This document shows, one piece after another, positions 13,001-24,345 of a stretch of 64,000 nt of DNA. A program made the translations under genes and the position numbers. The notes beneath the pieces were generated by a model. That model made no database searches and was not told where the DNA came from. It worked only from the letters and a program-made list of their open reading frames with translations. Positions within the stretch are counted from its first letter, which is position 1. Each line of letters opens with the position of its first letter. Source of the DNA: Pictodentalium vernedei (lineage: Eukaryota; Mollusca; Scaphopoda; Dentaliida; Dentaliidae); contig CM062288.1 of the NCBI GenBank assembly GCA_031216915.1, positions 181,748,596-181,812,595 of the forward strand, in the 5' to 3' direction.

Positions 13001-13002
13001 CT

Positions 13003-13428
13003 CAGTGGAGCCCACTCAATTGTATATCTTTTAATTGAATAACCCTGTTAACAGTAGATTAATTACAAACACCAAACCATTTACCATACCTTCAGTTCAA
13101 TGACCTGATAATTGCATAAAGATTAGAGTACACTGCTGTTAATTGAATAAAAGGTCATGTAATTTGTCGAAGAATTACTCGGACATCCACAGAATTTCCC
13201 CCACATTTATAGATATTTTGGGCCTCTACACATCTATGTGAGGCAATAAATCTGTTATCACTTACTTGACAGAGCTCATTGAGCTCTGTCAAGTAAGATA
13301 TAATAGAATAAGTGTTCAGTTTATAAGTAGAAGATAGAAAAATGACCCAATTCCTGTAAATTGTATACTCATGTTAGTTAAATATTTTTATCTGACAAAG
13401 TGGCTATTCAATTAACAGGCTTCCACTG
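13003..13428 (-). mobile_element. TA-type MITE, pogo-like (P1)
   Basis: The ends are cagtggagcccactcaattg and the complement of cagtggaagcctgttaattg. The centre has the palindrome gacagagctcattgagctct and gtc (13265-13300). A 'tact' lies on both outer sides, which includes the TA expected for this class. Copies occur at 17173, 30090, 30221 and 31820. It is non-autonomous. Confidence 0.78.
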
Positions 13429-13566
13429 TACTAGATAATGGAAAATCCCCGTCATTTAGATGGATCAAATTTTTACTTTGAAATGGCTGACCATTCAATT
13501 AATGAGATTCATCTGTAGAGTAAATGAGCCTAAGTGACTGATGCCTATGACCAGATGTTTGCTCAC

Positions 13567-13605
13567 CTTTTCTTTATCACTGGCTTGCCGGTCTACAGTA
13601 GATCC
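13567..13605 (-). CDS. PIP4K: PIP4K micro-exon (GSTVDRQASDKEK)
   Basis: This is a 39-bp exon of 13 codons with acceptor …tttattttatag and donor gtgagc on the minus strand. It encodes GSTVDRQASDKEK, which continues the DLK of the preceding exon to give the DLKGST motif of all PIP kinases. The ASDKEK tail matches the PIP4K branch. The next exon expected in the family (an acidic linker leading to the DYSLL catalytic segment) was not recognised between 1 and 13566, so that intron is at least 13.5 kb or the exon is too diverged to see. It was found by looking for the missing motif rather than as an open frame, but the splice sites and phase agree. Confidence 0.9.
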
Positions 13606-13725
13606 CTATAAAATAAAAAGATATTCACAGATTAGTCACAGTTAACTGTTAACATGTAAACTACATGCCATTAAGTGGTAGATAATACATGATCTCATTT
13701 AACTTGCAAAAATATGGAAAATAAA

Positions 13726-13757
<32 letters not shown>

Positions 13758-14320
13758 ATGGAAAAAAACAAAGCAAACCCAAACTAGCACTTCTTTTCAG
13801 TTTAATGTTGTGAGATTATATATATAGACTTGATCTCTGCACCATTATCTGAAACATCATGGTCAAAGCATCTGCTTTTCAACATCAGAGAACAATTGAT
13901 TCATCTTTCTACATCAGGCGATTAACTGTATTTTTCTTTTCATCCAAAAAACAACTTCAATCAAATAAAAAATCAATCTGGCCCTCACTGTGAATAAAAC
14001 ATGAAGTAAAAGAATTATCATTATACATCCATTTCATGCAAATTCAATCATTATGCATGGCAAAATAAACTTTGCATATTTCAACTGCATCTCAATTTAC
14101 TTTACACTCTAAAACAGAGGCTATCATTTCATAAAAGGGAAGACACAAACTCCAGATTATTGAACTATGGTCACTTTATTGAATATACCAAAATCATGAT
14201 TATTGACAAGAACCTCACTCTTGTCATCAGAAATCCACCACAAAATTGGTAATCATTGGACATTTGGTTTTGAAATTATTACATGGAATGAGCAAACAAA
14301 AATTCAAGATGGCTAACATC
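13606..14320. other. PIP4K intron sequence with C21-A11 tract
   Basis: This is intronic, AT-rich and unassigned except for a run of 21 C at 13727-13747 followed by A's. The run could form quadruplexes or be misassembled. Confidence 0.5.
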
Positions 14321-14321
14321 T

Positions 14322-14995
14322 TGGCTTAATTTGAACAAACTTGAATCTGACCCCCTAAGGATGCTGTATACCAAATATCAGAAGATTCTGACTAGTGGAG
14401 CCGAAGATGATTTTTAAAGAATATTCCTCAGATTACATGAAGTTAAAATCTGGGTTCCGATTGGGAGCCTAAATATGAACCAAGGGACTTGATTTGAAAA
14501 AAAAACTTTAGTCTTATTTCCTCCTCCCCCCCCCCTCCCTCCCCAAAAGGATGCCATATATCAAATAAAAGATACTGAGTAGTGGATTCGAAGATTTTTT
14601 ACAGAATTTTCTTCCTGTTGCACGAAGTTAAAATTTGGGCCCATTGTGAGCCCAAAATAACCTCAGGAACTTAATAAGAACAAAGTTGGATCTTTTGATA
14701 CCCATTACAATACAAAAATTGGGAGTTTGAATCTTAGGTGCAACATATAGTAAAAGCTGAACCAATTCCAAGTCCATAAAGGGCAACAGCGCGACAAAAA
14801 TACTCTGAATAACACCTTCATTGAACATGGGTCTACACATCAATAAGAAGTACTTGCACACCAAATAGGATGTCAGTCCAACAAGCATTTTAAAAGTTAT
14901 TGAGTTTAAAATCTTGTTGGTCACTGACTGACAGATGGACCAGCCGACCGACATTGCTACATGCTACATACAGAGCTGCTTGTCGCAGCTAAATA
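14322..14995 (+). mobile_element. Chimeric array-element remnant (A units plus G end)
   Basis: From 14322 to about 14690 the sequence is family A units (ttgaacaaacttgaatctga, ggatgctgtataccaaatat, a hairpin ggttccgattgggagcc). From about 14740 it turns into the family G tail: aagtacttgcacaccaaata, gaccagccgaccgacattgc, and the 3' hairpin agctgcttgtcgcagct then aa. There is no 5' end. The two halves belong to families otherwise separate in this window. Confidence 0.65.
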
Positions 14996-15172
14996 CATCT
15001 TTGATATTTTCTATTGTTAATGTTGGAAGGTGTCTGACATTTTTACAAATACAGAGTTTTGTTTGAGACTATTAAATTACCAGGCGTTTTGTTGTTATTT
15101 TTTAATTCCAAATAATTGCAAGTTTGTTCCAAAATAATTTTCGTTACTTTTTTCTTTACCCCCAAAGCTTAA

Positions 15173-15403
15173 CTCTTAAGGGCCTAATTATGACTTTTTA
15201 ATGCAAAGGAACAGGTGATGCCCCAACAGGTATTGTTGGGGTAAACTCAAAACTTGTTTTCTAAGTACCTTGTCAGGTGTTTCTAGGCTAGTCTTGGCGG
15301 CCTCTCTAGGCAGCCAAGACTCACTAGAAACAACTGCAAAGTTGCAGGAGGTAGACTTTTAAAGTATAGCGAAAATGTTTAAAAATCACCAGCCCTTTAA
15401 AAG
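15173..15403 (+). mobile_element. TTAA MITE with large central palindrome (T1)
   Basis: It is bounded by TTAA at 15169-15172 and 15404-15407. The ends ctcttaagggcc and ccctttaaaag are inverted. The central foldback is tttctaggctagtcttggcg ... gcagccaagactcactagaa, a core it shares with copies at 34.5, 36.4 and 46.7 kb. TTAA target use suggests the piggyBac superfamily. Confidence 0.72.
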
Positions 15404-15764
15404 TTAAATGCCTTTTTTTCTCTTACATTTCAAGAACTTTTCCAGATTGACACAAATTGCTATATGTTCCAATAAGACTAAAATCCCCCTCCTCTGATTG
15501 GATGAGAGCTCGCTTAGTATATTCTATGTTTACAGCTCAAGCGGCAAATGTTACCGTCTGATGTCAAAACACGAAATATTTGCAATGACGTCGTCCGTTT
15601 CGTAACTGCTTCATCAACGGAGTGAGTAGCAAGCCGCTTTATTTTACTGGATGTTTCATGTGTGCAGCAGACGGTGTTCCGGATGAAGTGTTGTTTAAAT
15701 TACAAACGATTTACAATTTGAAGTAAGATGGATTGAGTTTATCTGGTTTATTGATTATTTATTC

Positions 15765-16100
15765 AGTGCCGTGGTGGATACACGAGAGGTTTATTTACTA
15801 AACCTGTGATCGTAAAAAGTTGCCTTGAACAAGGCAACTTTTAATGATCATAAGTTTAGTGAATAAGCCTCTCATGTTTCAGATGTAGGTTTTGGGCTAA
15901 TGGGTAGTGTCTATTGGAACATATACATTATTGTGATGAATTGACGGTAACATGGTCTGAGGTTTAAGGCTTGGAGCATATGTTTAAGCTTGACGCTTCG
16001 CGTCTCAGTTGAACATAAGTTCCGAGCCGCAAACCTCAGACCATGTTACCGTCAATTCATCACAAAAACAATGTGAGAACACTGAATCTCAGATGATATT
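15765..16100 (+). repeat. Foldback repeat family R1, copy 2 (two-arm)
   Basis: There are two nested foldbacks. The first (about 15783-15880) pairs gaggtttatttactaaacc with aagtttagtgaataagcctc around aaggcaactt. The second (about 15932-16067) pairs ttgtgatgaattgacggtaa with its exact complement. It shares one arm of each with 250-600. Confidence 0.7.
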
Positions 16101-16199
16101 TTTATTTTTAATGATTCAGGTATGATTTTGAAATATTTTTTTTTCACGAAATATTGACAGATTGGTGTATGTTGCAACCAGAACAAGAGAAAGGCCAGT

Positions 16200-16490
16200 T
16201 TTGTGATCACAGTACTGTAGGCTCAATCCATTGTGAGGCTAGGCCAAATAAAACAAGAGTTACACCTGGCATTGCATAATATGCCAAGTTGGCTATTTCT
16301 AAGTTAAAAAGGATCATAACTATTGTAAAAATCATCAAACCAAGCCCCAAATCAAACTCAACCTGTATGTTGATGTAACTGAGACACAACCCAAGTTTGG
16401 TCCTGATCTATAAATCCAAACTCAAGTTATCTGGAAACGGCAAAGTTTATGGACAAATGGACGGACAGACCAATCACAATATACATTTGG
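16200..16490 (+). mobile_element. Remnant of an array-type element
   Basis: It contains ggacaaatggacggacagac near its end, the simple run that precedes the 3' hairpin in other families. No hairpin or 5' end could be identified. Confidence 0.4.
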
Positions 16491-16499
16491 TTCTTAAGC

Positions 16500-17170
16500 A
16501 ATTAATTTTTCAAAACAATGAGGGACGGAGGCTTTTATTTTTTGAGTTTGAATGATGGCAGAATGCTAAATTATTAATATTTTTGGTCAGAAAAATTTGT
16601 TAACATGTTCTTGCTACGTTAAAATTTACTCCAAATAATTTCACTTCAGAAATTTCATGGCGCACATCCACAGAATATGAAGCCTTTTAGTTGAGGTACC
16701 TAAACTTCAGAAAAATGCCCAAATTTGGACTTGCAGAACTTGACCAGTTAATACAGAAATATGAAATACATTTATTTTCAGTTATGTTTATGTATGTTTT
16801 TTGAAAAATAAATACCATCCACATAATATTTGATATATTTTTTCTGTAGAACAGAGCAAACTGGATGTTTACAAAACAAATATAATAGACACTGTATTTT
16901 AATCATGCTTTGTTGAAAACATGCGCAAATGAATATACATCAACCAAAAAACGTAAAATTTTAAAGTCTTGTGACTTAACAATAACTTTGGAAGACACTG
17001 CAAGCCAACAAAAATGTTCAACAAGGGGGTTCAATTTCAATGACAGAGGTGCCTGAGAACGCAATACATTTTTGTTTTTAGACTTATAAGAAATGGTTGG
17101 ATAAAATATCTAACATTCTCTTCAACATTTAACAATTGTATTTTTTTTTTCACTCTTGTCAGATCTGAGA
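16500..17170. other. AT-rich intron sequence, nothing recognised
   Basis: This is intronic within PIP4K. There is no repeat unit, terminal repeat or coding pattern that I can recognise. Confidence 0.5.
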
Positions 17171-17172
17171 TA

Positions 17173-17661
17173 CAGTGGAACCCCGTTAATTGAATAGCCA
17201 GTTTGCCAATGAAAATTATTCAATTAACAGGAGTATTCAATTAACAGGGATTGTGTGACTTTCCTGTATTCTGGAGATAAACTTAGCATTTATTCTGTTA
17301 TATATTGTTTGACAAGAGCTCCATGAACTCTGTCAAACAAGATACAGTAAATTAAATGCCTGTACTAGATGTACTGAGGCTAAATAGGTCGATAAATAAA
17401 GGAAAACTGGGTTGAGTCAGGGTAATTTCTTGACAGGTTACAAGATTTTTTATTCAATTAACAGGAGTTTACTCTATAACCTATATTTAATTAACAGGTC
17501 AAGATTTTGTATTCAATTAACAGGAGTTTACTCTATAACCTATATTCAATTAACAGGTCAAATTTGTACTGGAGGTATAGTAAATGGTTTTGTGTTAGGA
17601 AATTATATTCAATTAACAGGGTTATTCAGTTGAGAGATGTCCAATTAAAGGGGCTCCACTG
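17173..17661 (+). mobile_element. TA-type MITE, pogo-like (P2)
   Basis: The ends are cagtggaaccccgttaattg and the complement of cagtggagcccctttaattg; TA precedes it and CA (a decayed TA) follows. The centre carries the imperfect palindrome tttgacaagagctc ... aactctgtcaaa. An internal segment (attcaattaacaggagttta) is duplicated about 55 bp apart, making this copy longer than P3-inner (489 versus 434 bp). Confidence 0.8.
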
Positions 17662-17703
17662 CATCAGTGCAGTGAAGAATGAGCATTAAAAGTAAATACA
17701 TAC

Positions 17704-17850
17704 CTTGAGATCATATTTCTTATGAATTTTAAACCTGGGACTAAAAATATTTTTCATGATCACTAAATAATATTCCATATCATTTACTGTTAATCTGAAC
17801 ATTCCAAGGTACTGTGGCAGTAATGTTTTTGCATTGTTTTCAACTATGTA
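17704..17850 (-). CDS. PIP4K: PIP4K internal exon (KTLLPQYLG...KYDLK)
   Basis: This is a 147-bp exon, 49 codons and phase 0 at both ends, with acceptor …cttcttttgcag and donor gtatgt on the minus strand. It encodes YIVENNAKTLLPQYLGMFRL, TVNDMEYYLVIMKNIFS, and PRFKIHKKYDLK. This is the hinge and central strand region of PIP kinases. KTLLPQ-LGM-RL and the KYDLK end are family hallmarks, and the next exon supplies GSTV. One oddity is that the family usually has a Cys-His-Gly just before the TLLPQ block; here it reads Asn-Asn-Ala, so the protein is somewhat divergent. The exon lies between a TA-type MITE (ends 17661) and a TTAA-type MITE (starts 17877). Confidence 0.95.
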
Positions 17851-17876
17851 CTGCAAAAGAAGATAAAACTCATTAA

Positions 17877-18096
17877 TCCTTTACCCAACGCAGACAATAT
17901 CAAAATTTATTATTTTAAATATCATTTTTTAAAAAAATGTCAACAAAACCATATCATGTGACCCCTCATTGGAACGAACTCGTTCCAACAAGGGGTCACA
18001 TATGGTTTTGTTGACATTTTTTGAAAAATAATATTTTTTCAACTGCTGAATTTGCATAATACGTGGGCGGATGAGGGCGATTCGTTGGGTAAAGCG
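17877..18096 (+). mobile_element. TTAA MITE (T2)
   Basis: TTAA flanks at 17873-17876 and 18097-18100 enclose ends tcctttacccaacg and the complement of cgctttacccaacg. The whole element folds on itself: the arms contain tgtcaacaaaaccatat and its complement, around gaacgaactcgttc. It lies 26 bp from a PIP4K exon, inside the intron. Confidence 0.75.
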
Positions 18097-18100
18097 TTAA

Positions 18101-18611
18101 GTGACAGTGATTACAACATAAAATCAGTACCATGGTCCTGAAAAGCTTGGAAATTTGATTCAATTCAAATCATCCCAGTGACTGGATTCCAGTTATGCCG
18201 ATTCAGAAATTTCCAAATCTTTTAGTTGTTCTCAAAATCCTACAAATTGTATCTTCTTGAACTCTTCTTCCATGATCAGTTCTCCTTTACAGGAGACCTG
18301 GGGCCAATACTATATTTTATACTGTATTTTCTAGAATTGTAATTTCCAGTTATGACTTTAAATGAACCATTAGTATTTTCAAAGAACTGGCAAATTGTCA
18401 TACGTTTTAAAATGTTAATGATTCATTTTATTCAGTTATATTAATATGCAGAAAATGCAATTGAAAAAGTTTTATAGTAATGGCTCCTGATGATAAAAGA
18501 ATTCACAGGTGCTGCTTGCGAAACAACTTTGATTCCATTCTAGAATATTCTGTTTTTTGATTGACTTGCCCAAATAGATGAGTCACTGTTGAATACAACA
18601 CTTGAGTGGAG
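18101..18611. other. Intron stretch, nothing recognised
   Basis: This is AT-rich with no recognised repeat or coding sequence. The minus frame of 111 codons that overlaps its end is the MITE at 18620 being translated. Confidence 0.5.
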
Positions 18612-18619
18612 ACCGGAAA

Positions 18620-18872
18620 CAGGCCTGAAAATAAGCAGCATGACATTTGCAGAATGAGGTCCCCAGAGGGTGAATTTGATGATGCTATCCCATATAGTTG
18701 GCCAGTATATCCTCTGGGTTCCTCTTTCATTTTAATTTTGAGACCCTGATTTAGATTGAGGTTCACAGAGGGTAAATTTAGTGATGCTACCCTGCTGTGC
18801 TGGGTAGCATCACTAAATTCACCCTCTGGGAACCTCATTTTGCAGATGATAGTCTGTTTATTTTTTGGCTAG
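18620..18872 (-). mobile_element. hAT-type MITE with 8-bp target duplication
   Basis: The element starts CAGGCCTGAAAATAAGCAG and ends with the complement of CTAGCCAAAAAATAAACAG. It is flanked by accggaaa at 18612-18619 and 18873-18880, an exact 8-bp duplication as hAT transposases make. The interior has a second palindrome around tgctaccctgctgtgctggg. The sister copy is at 29440-29656 in the opposite orientation. Confidence 0.88.
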
Positions 18873-18896
18873 ACCGGAAATATGTATGGTTGTAAG

Positions 18897-19290
18897 AAAA
18901 TGATAAATTTAAAGTAATTTGTATATTTTTTATACTTACCAATGGCCCAGACTTAGCTGGTGCAAACTCGATATTATCCAGGGCCAAACACAAATTTTGA
19001 ACCCCCCCCATGCCCAAAATTTGCATACTAATCTGAAAAATAAAAGTCCTCTCTGGTCCTCCATACTTTTGTGAACTGCGCATGCGCGGTAACCAGGAAG
19101 GTACCGAAATTGGCGCCAACCAAACATCATTCTTTCTAGTTGTGCCTGCTAAATGTTATAAATCAGTAGGGAGGTATGAGTGCATACTCATGGGAGGGCC
19201 ATCCCCATCTGGGCCATTGGTAAGTTTAAACAATATACAAATTACTTTAAATTTATCCTATTTTTATACTAAAACCAATTTCCCAGACTT
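18897..19290. repeat. Terminal/internal complementary region of DIRS copy 1
   Basis: The 57-bp arms at about 18897-18953 and 19215-19270 are near-exact inverted copies (aaatttaaagtaatttgtat in one, its complement in the other; accaatggcccag in both). Just beyond each, cagacttagctg occurs in direct orientation. DIRS elements have inverted terminal repeats plus an internal complementary region next to the 3' end, which would give this layout. It lies on the 3' side of the minus-strand DIRS genes. The interpretation is inference. Confidence 0.5.
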
Positions 19291-19651
19291 AGCTGAATTG
19301 TAAAAAGGCTGGAGGGCCTTAGAGGAAATACAATATCTCTATTACTCCACTCTTAAAGAATAGCTCCTACAGGAGAATAGGAGAAGACAGACGGATTACA
19401 TATGTCTTTCTCTTGTTAAAAAAAGAGAAATGACATAACACCATCAATATACAGGAGTAATACACAATAAATTCTTCATTTAATGCCAGCATAACCCATT
19501 ATGCTAATTCGGTGAAGGAAACCAATTATAAAGCTAGTCCAGAGAATGAGACGCTTTATACTCATTCAAAAGTGTCTGTGGATTGTATATAAACGCTCGA
19601 ATGACACGTGACATATACATATGCTTCACAATAAGCTACACTTTAAAAATT
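19291..19651. other. Likely DIRS copy 1 non-coding end
   Basis: No recognised motif. It lies between the inverted terminal region and array element E1, and is probably the 3' non-coding part of the DIRS element. Confidence 0.4.
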
Positions 19652-21209
19652 AAAGTGTCAATGACACTGTAGCTTAACTTGTCTGTGTTGTGTTTGATGA
19701 AAAGGATAATGTTAAATATTTATGAAAGGATTATGAAATAACACAAGAATTGTGATAATTGGAAATATGTTAATTTCTGTTCCCTGATTGCTAAGTTTTC
19801 AATCAAAATAATATGAGGTGTAGACTGTACTGAATGATTGAGGGGTGTGTCAATGTGGCCCTCACAGTTAAAGTATGTCAACGAAAGTTACCAAGTTACA
19901 GTGAAATTATTCCAAAACAAGTCATCCTATCAAGTTACAATGAAATCCCTTCATAAATACGGCCTGTAGACTGTGCTAAAGGTTTTCGGGCTTCGGGGCT
20001 GTGTAGCCATCATGGTTGACCAATTGCAACTGAAAGGGAATGTCCTCATCTTGATATTATACTGAGTCATGCTACCAAATTACAATGAAATCCCTTCATA
20101 AATACGACCTGTAGTCTGTGCTAAAGTTTTTTGGGTTTTGGGCTCGGGCTGCCATCATGACTGAATGATCGCAACCAAAGGGGAACGTTCTCATCTGGGC
20201 ATTATCTGGAGTGATTCCACCAAGTTACTACGAAATCACTTCAAAAATATGACCTGTAGACTGTGCTAAAGGTTTTCGGGCTTTGGGCTCCTGTAGTCGT
20301 CACAGTTGACCAATCACAACCAAAAGGGGACGTTATCATCTAGACATTATATGGAGTCAACCTACCAAGTTACAATGAAATCCCTCCATAAATATGAAGT
20401 TTAGACAATGCTAAAGGTTTTCGGGTTTTGGGCTTGGGCAGCCATCATGGCTCAATGATCGCAACCAGAAGGGGACATTCTCATCTAGACATTATTTGGA
20501 GTCATCCTATCAAGTTACAATACAATCCCTTCATAAATATGACCCGTAGACTGTGATAAAGGGTTTTGGGTTTCAGGTCCCTGTAGCGTCACAGTTGACC
20601 AATCGCGACCAAAAGGGGTGGTTCTCATCTAGACATTATATGAAGTCAACCTACCAAGTTACAATGAAATCCCTCCATAAATACGACCTGTAGACTGTGC
20701 TAAAGGTTTTTTGGTTTCGGGCTTGGTAGTCGTCACAGTTGACAGATTGCAACCAAATGGGGAAGTTCTCCTCGAGACATCATATGGAGTCATCCTACCA
20801 AGTTATAATGAAATCCCTCCATACTAAATATGACCTGCAGACTGTGTTGAAAGTTTTTGGGTTTTGGACTTGGGCAGCCCTCACGGTTGACAGACCATGA
20901 CCAAAAGATATTATGCAGAGGCATCCTAATAAGTTACAATGAAATCCCTTCATAGATGCGACCGGTAGACTGTGCTAAAGGTTTTGGGGTTTTAGGCTCG
21001 GGCAGCCATCACGGTTGACCGATCGTGACCCAAAGGGGACGTTCTCATCTAGACAGGACCCCAAACCTGCAAATGATATTTTGTGACAATCGGGCAAGAA
21101 CTACGGGGTGTAGCCTGTGCTAAAGGAAAATGTGAACAAACTCACAGACTAACAGACTTCCGCACACGTGATGGCAATAGCTTATCTTGACTTTGTCAAG
21201 TTGAGCTAA
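19652..21209 (+). mobile_element. Array element E1 (family E, complete)
   Basis: The 5' end is agtgtcaatgacactgtagc then ttaacttg, and the 3' end is gactttgtcaagttgagcta and a. These are the same ends as family D, but the interior is an unrelated unit of about 145-150 bp: gttacaatgaaatcccttca, aatacgacctgtagactgtg, ctaaaggttttcggg, gttctcatctagacatta. About eight units are present. The element probably landed in the non-coding 3' part of DIRS copy 1. Confidence 0.8.
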
Positions 21210-21776
21210 CAATACATATATGAGACATAATTGTTGCTTCACACCGTGCTACACATTAAAACTACCCAGCACCGACGCTGGACTACTGACACTGGAGGAG
21301 GTATTCCCTTGCTTTTAACTATAAAGTCAGATGATAAGGGAAAAACCGTCCCCCCCACACTTCCCCTTGTTCTGAGAGAAAAATCCTCAGAACAAAGAGG
21401 GCAGCAGAATGGCGTCAGTGCTTGAGCAGACTGCCTTAGACATCTAGGAGATGTAATATTAATGGACGGCATTCTGTGCGACAGAAAGAGGACCCAAGAA
21501 TCTAAGGTCACCGGAGATAGACTCTAAATTTCTAAGGTAAAACTTAGTGAATGAAGATGGTTGCATCCAGTAGACTGCCTTCATTAAATCAGTAATGGCA
21601 ATACTATTTGAATAAGCCCAAGAAGAAGGCAGCGCTCCAACCTCATGCATGGAAATCTTATTGACAGAATGCTGATCAGAAGATAGATTCTCATAAGCAA
21701 TTCGTATTGCTAATTGAATCCACCTAGCAACTGAATGAACAGAAACATCCCTTCTGTTTGGCATAAGAGAAAGAAA
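21210..21776 (-). pseudogene. DIRS copy 1 tyrosine recombinase, C-terminal part
   Basis: The minus-strand frame 21459-21776 encodes the end of a DIRS-type tyrosine recombinase: KISMHEVGALPSSWAYSNS and later YWMQPSSFTKFYLRN. Tyrosine recombinases integrate the circular DNA intermediate of DIRS elements. The Tyr nucleophile in TKFY is present. The second catalytic arginine, normally in His-x-x-Arg, is Gly here (HEVG), so the enzyme is predicted dead. The rest of the gene continues at 24256 after the D2 insertion. 21210-21458 is 3' non-coding sequence. Identity is firm; inactivity follows from the broken frame as well as the residue. Confidence 0.85.
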
Positions 21777-23335
21777 TGAAAGTGTCAATGACACTGTAGC
21801 TCAACTTGACAAACTTGAATTTGGTAAGTTATAAATGAAATGGCAAAATTGAAGATCATTGGTACCAATGTTATTTGATGAAATTTCAACATAACAGCAT
21901 TGTGTATGTACAACGTCAGAGTAATCCATGCATTTTTAAATGTAAACTGTAAGACTGGCTAAAGGAAGAATGTTGATACACAAATGCAGTATGTTCAGAG
22001 TTTATTGTAAATGACAACTTTTTTCACAGAAATGAATGCTAATCAATAGCTCTTATCTGAAGGTCTTGCATAATGAGCACACCAAGTTCAAAAACAATCC
22101 TATGATAAATGTGGCCTGCAGGCCATGTCAAAGAATGTTGATGCACAAATGCAATAAATTCAAAGATTGTTGCTAACAGCAACAGTTTTTGATGGAAATG
22201 AAAAGAAAATCAATAGCTCCTATCTTTGTCACCCTGCATAAGCATACAAAGTTTCAAAACAACCTGATAATGATTGTGCTCTCTGAGGCATGCCAAAGGA
22301 AGATGTTAATGCACAAATGCTCTATGTTTGAAGGTCATTGCCTGTGGCAATGTTTTTTGTTTTTTTTTTATGGAAATTCATAAGCATACAAAGTTTCAAA
22401 ACATCCTGATAATGAATGTGCCCTCTGAGGCATGCCAAAGGAAGATGTTAATGCACAAATGCACTAAGTAGAAGGTCACTGCTTGTGGCTATGGTTTTTT
22501 GGGGTTTTTTTTTATGGAAATTCATAAATATACCCTGCAGAGAGTGCAAAAGAGATAAGTTGATGCACAAATACAGTAAGTTCAATGGCTGGTGATAATG
22601 ACAATAATTTTTTATGGAAATGAAAAAAAGCAATAGCTCACATCTAGAGGTCATCCCGAACACACATACCAAGTTTCAAAATGATCCGATCATAAATGTG
22701 CCCTGAAGGGTATGTTAAAGGGAAATATTGAGGTCTGACTAAACTAAGTTCAAAGGTCAGTGGCAACATTTTTTGACAGAAATGGAAGAAAATTGACAGC
22801 TCCCATATAGATGTCACCCCACACAAGCACATTAAGTTTGCAAGCGATCCAATAATAAATGTGCCCTGCAGGGTGTGTCAAAGGGAAATATTGATGCTTA
22901 ACTGCACTAAGTTTTTACTAAGTTCATCGAAGGTCACTGCCAGTGACAACATTTTTTGACGGAAATCGAAGAAAATCAATAGCTCCCATCTACAGGTAAC
23001 CCCAAACAAGCATACAAAATTTCAAACCGATCTGATAATAAATGTGCCCTGTAGGGCATGCCAAAGGAATATATTGATGCCTGACTAAACTAAGTTCAAA
23101 GATCATTGCCAGTGGCAGCATTTTCTGATGGACGGAAATGGAAAAAAATCAATAGCTCCTATCTAGAGGTCACCCCAAACAAGCATACCAAGTTTCAAAG
23201 TGATCTGATCATAAATGCGACCTGTGAGGTGTGCCAAAGGAAATTGTGGACATACGTACTAACGTATGTACGTACGTCGCCAACGGACGAGAAGTGATGG
23301 CAATAGCTCAGCTTGACTTTGTCAAGTTGAGCTAA
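21777..23335 (+). mobile_element. Array element D2 inside DIRS recombinase gene
   Basis: This has the family D ends (agtgtcaatgacact ... caagttgagctaa) and family D units. It splits the DIRS recombinase frame: the codons before it (RKGRKRF side, at 23336) and after it (FLSLMPNRR side, at 21776) are adjacent in the homologous gene at 53.2 kb. A tacgtatgtacgtacgt palindromic run precedes the 3' hairpin. Confidence 0.85.
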
Positions 23336-24345
23336 AAATCTCTTTCTTCCCTTTCTAATAAAGCTAGATCGATGTTTATAAATGTGTATCACTCTCACTG
23401 GACACAACATTGGCCTACAGTTTTCAAAGTAGGTTTCAAAGCAATCCGATCATAAATGTGCCCTGTAGGGTGTGCCAAAGGGAAATATTGAGGTCTGACT
23501 AAACTAAGTTCTAAGAACGTTGACCACAGCAACATTTTTTGATGGAAATGAAAGAAAATCAATAGCTTACATCTAGAGGTCTCCTCAAACAAGCATGCCA
23601 TGTTTCAAAGCATTCCGATCATAAATGTGCCCTGTAGGGTGTGCCAAAGGGAAATATTGAGGTCTGACTAAACTAAGTTCTAAGAACGTTGACCACAGCA
23701 ACATTTTTTGATGGAAATGAAAGAAAATCGATAGCTTACATCTAGAGGTCTCCTCAAACAAGCATGCCAGGTTTCAAAGCATTCCGATCATAAATGTGCC
23801 CATGTAGGGTGTGCCAAAGGGAAATATTGAGGTCTGACTAAACTAAATTCTAAGAACGTTGACCGTGGCAACATTTTTTGACGGAAATGAAAGAAAATCG
23901 ATAGCTCCCATCTAGAGGTCACCCCAAACAAGTATGCCAGGTTTCAAAGCAATCCAATCATAAATGTGCCCTGTAGGGTGTGCCAAAGGGAAATATTGAG
24001 GTCTGACTAAACTAAGTTCTAAGAACGTTGGCCGCGGCAACATTTTTCGATGAAAACTGAAGAAAATATATAGCTCCCATCTAGAGGTCACCCCAAACAA
24101 GCATACCAAGTTTCAAAACGATCTGATCATAAATGCAACCTGTGAGGTGTGCCAAAGGAAATTGTGGACATACGTACTAACGTAGGTACGTACGTCGTCG
24201 ACGGATGAGAAGTGATGGCAATAGCTCAGCTTGACTTTGTCAAGTTGAGTTAAAAATCTCTTTCTTCCCTTTCTAATAAAGCTAGATTGATGTTTATAAA
24301 TAAATGCGCATCGCTCTCACTGGACACAACATTGGCCTACAGTTG
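23336..24345 (+). repeat. Tandem duplication of D2 tail plus DIRS flank
   Basis: The 85-90 bp after D2 (aaatctctttcttcccttt ... cacaacattggcctacagtt) occur at 23336-23420 and again at 24256-24345. Between them is a second D2 3' portion with its own GGACGAG run and hairpin (ends 24255). The join at about 23421 is ttttcaaag running into gtttcaaagc of a D unit, which is short homology. The duplicated unit is about 920 bp. Confidence 0.82.

Noticed and set aside
18503-18838. A 111-codon minus frame starting MRFPEGEFSDATQHS
   Set aside because: It is the hAT-type MITE palindrome being read; it has no domain.
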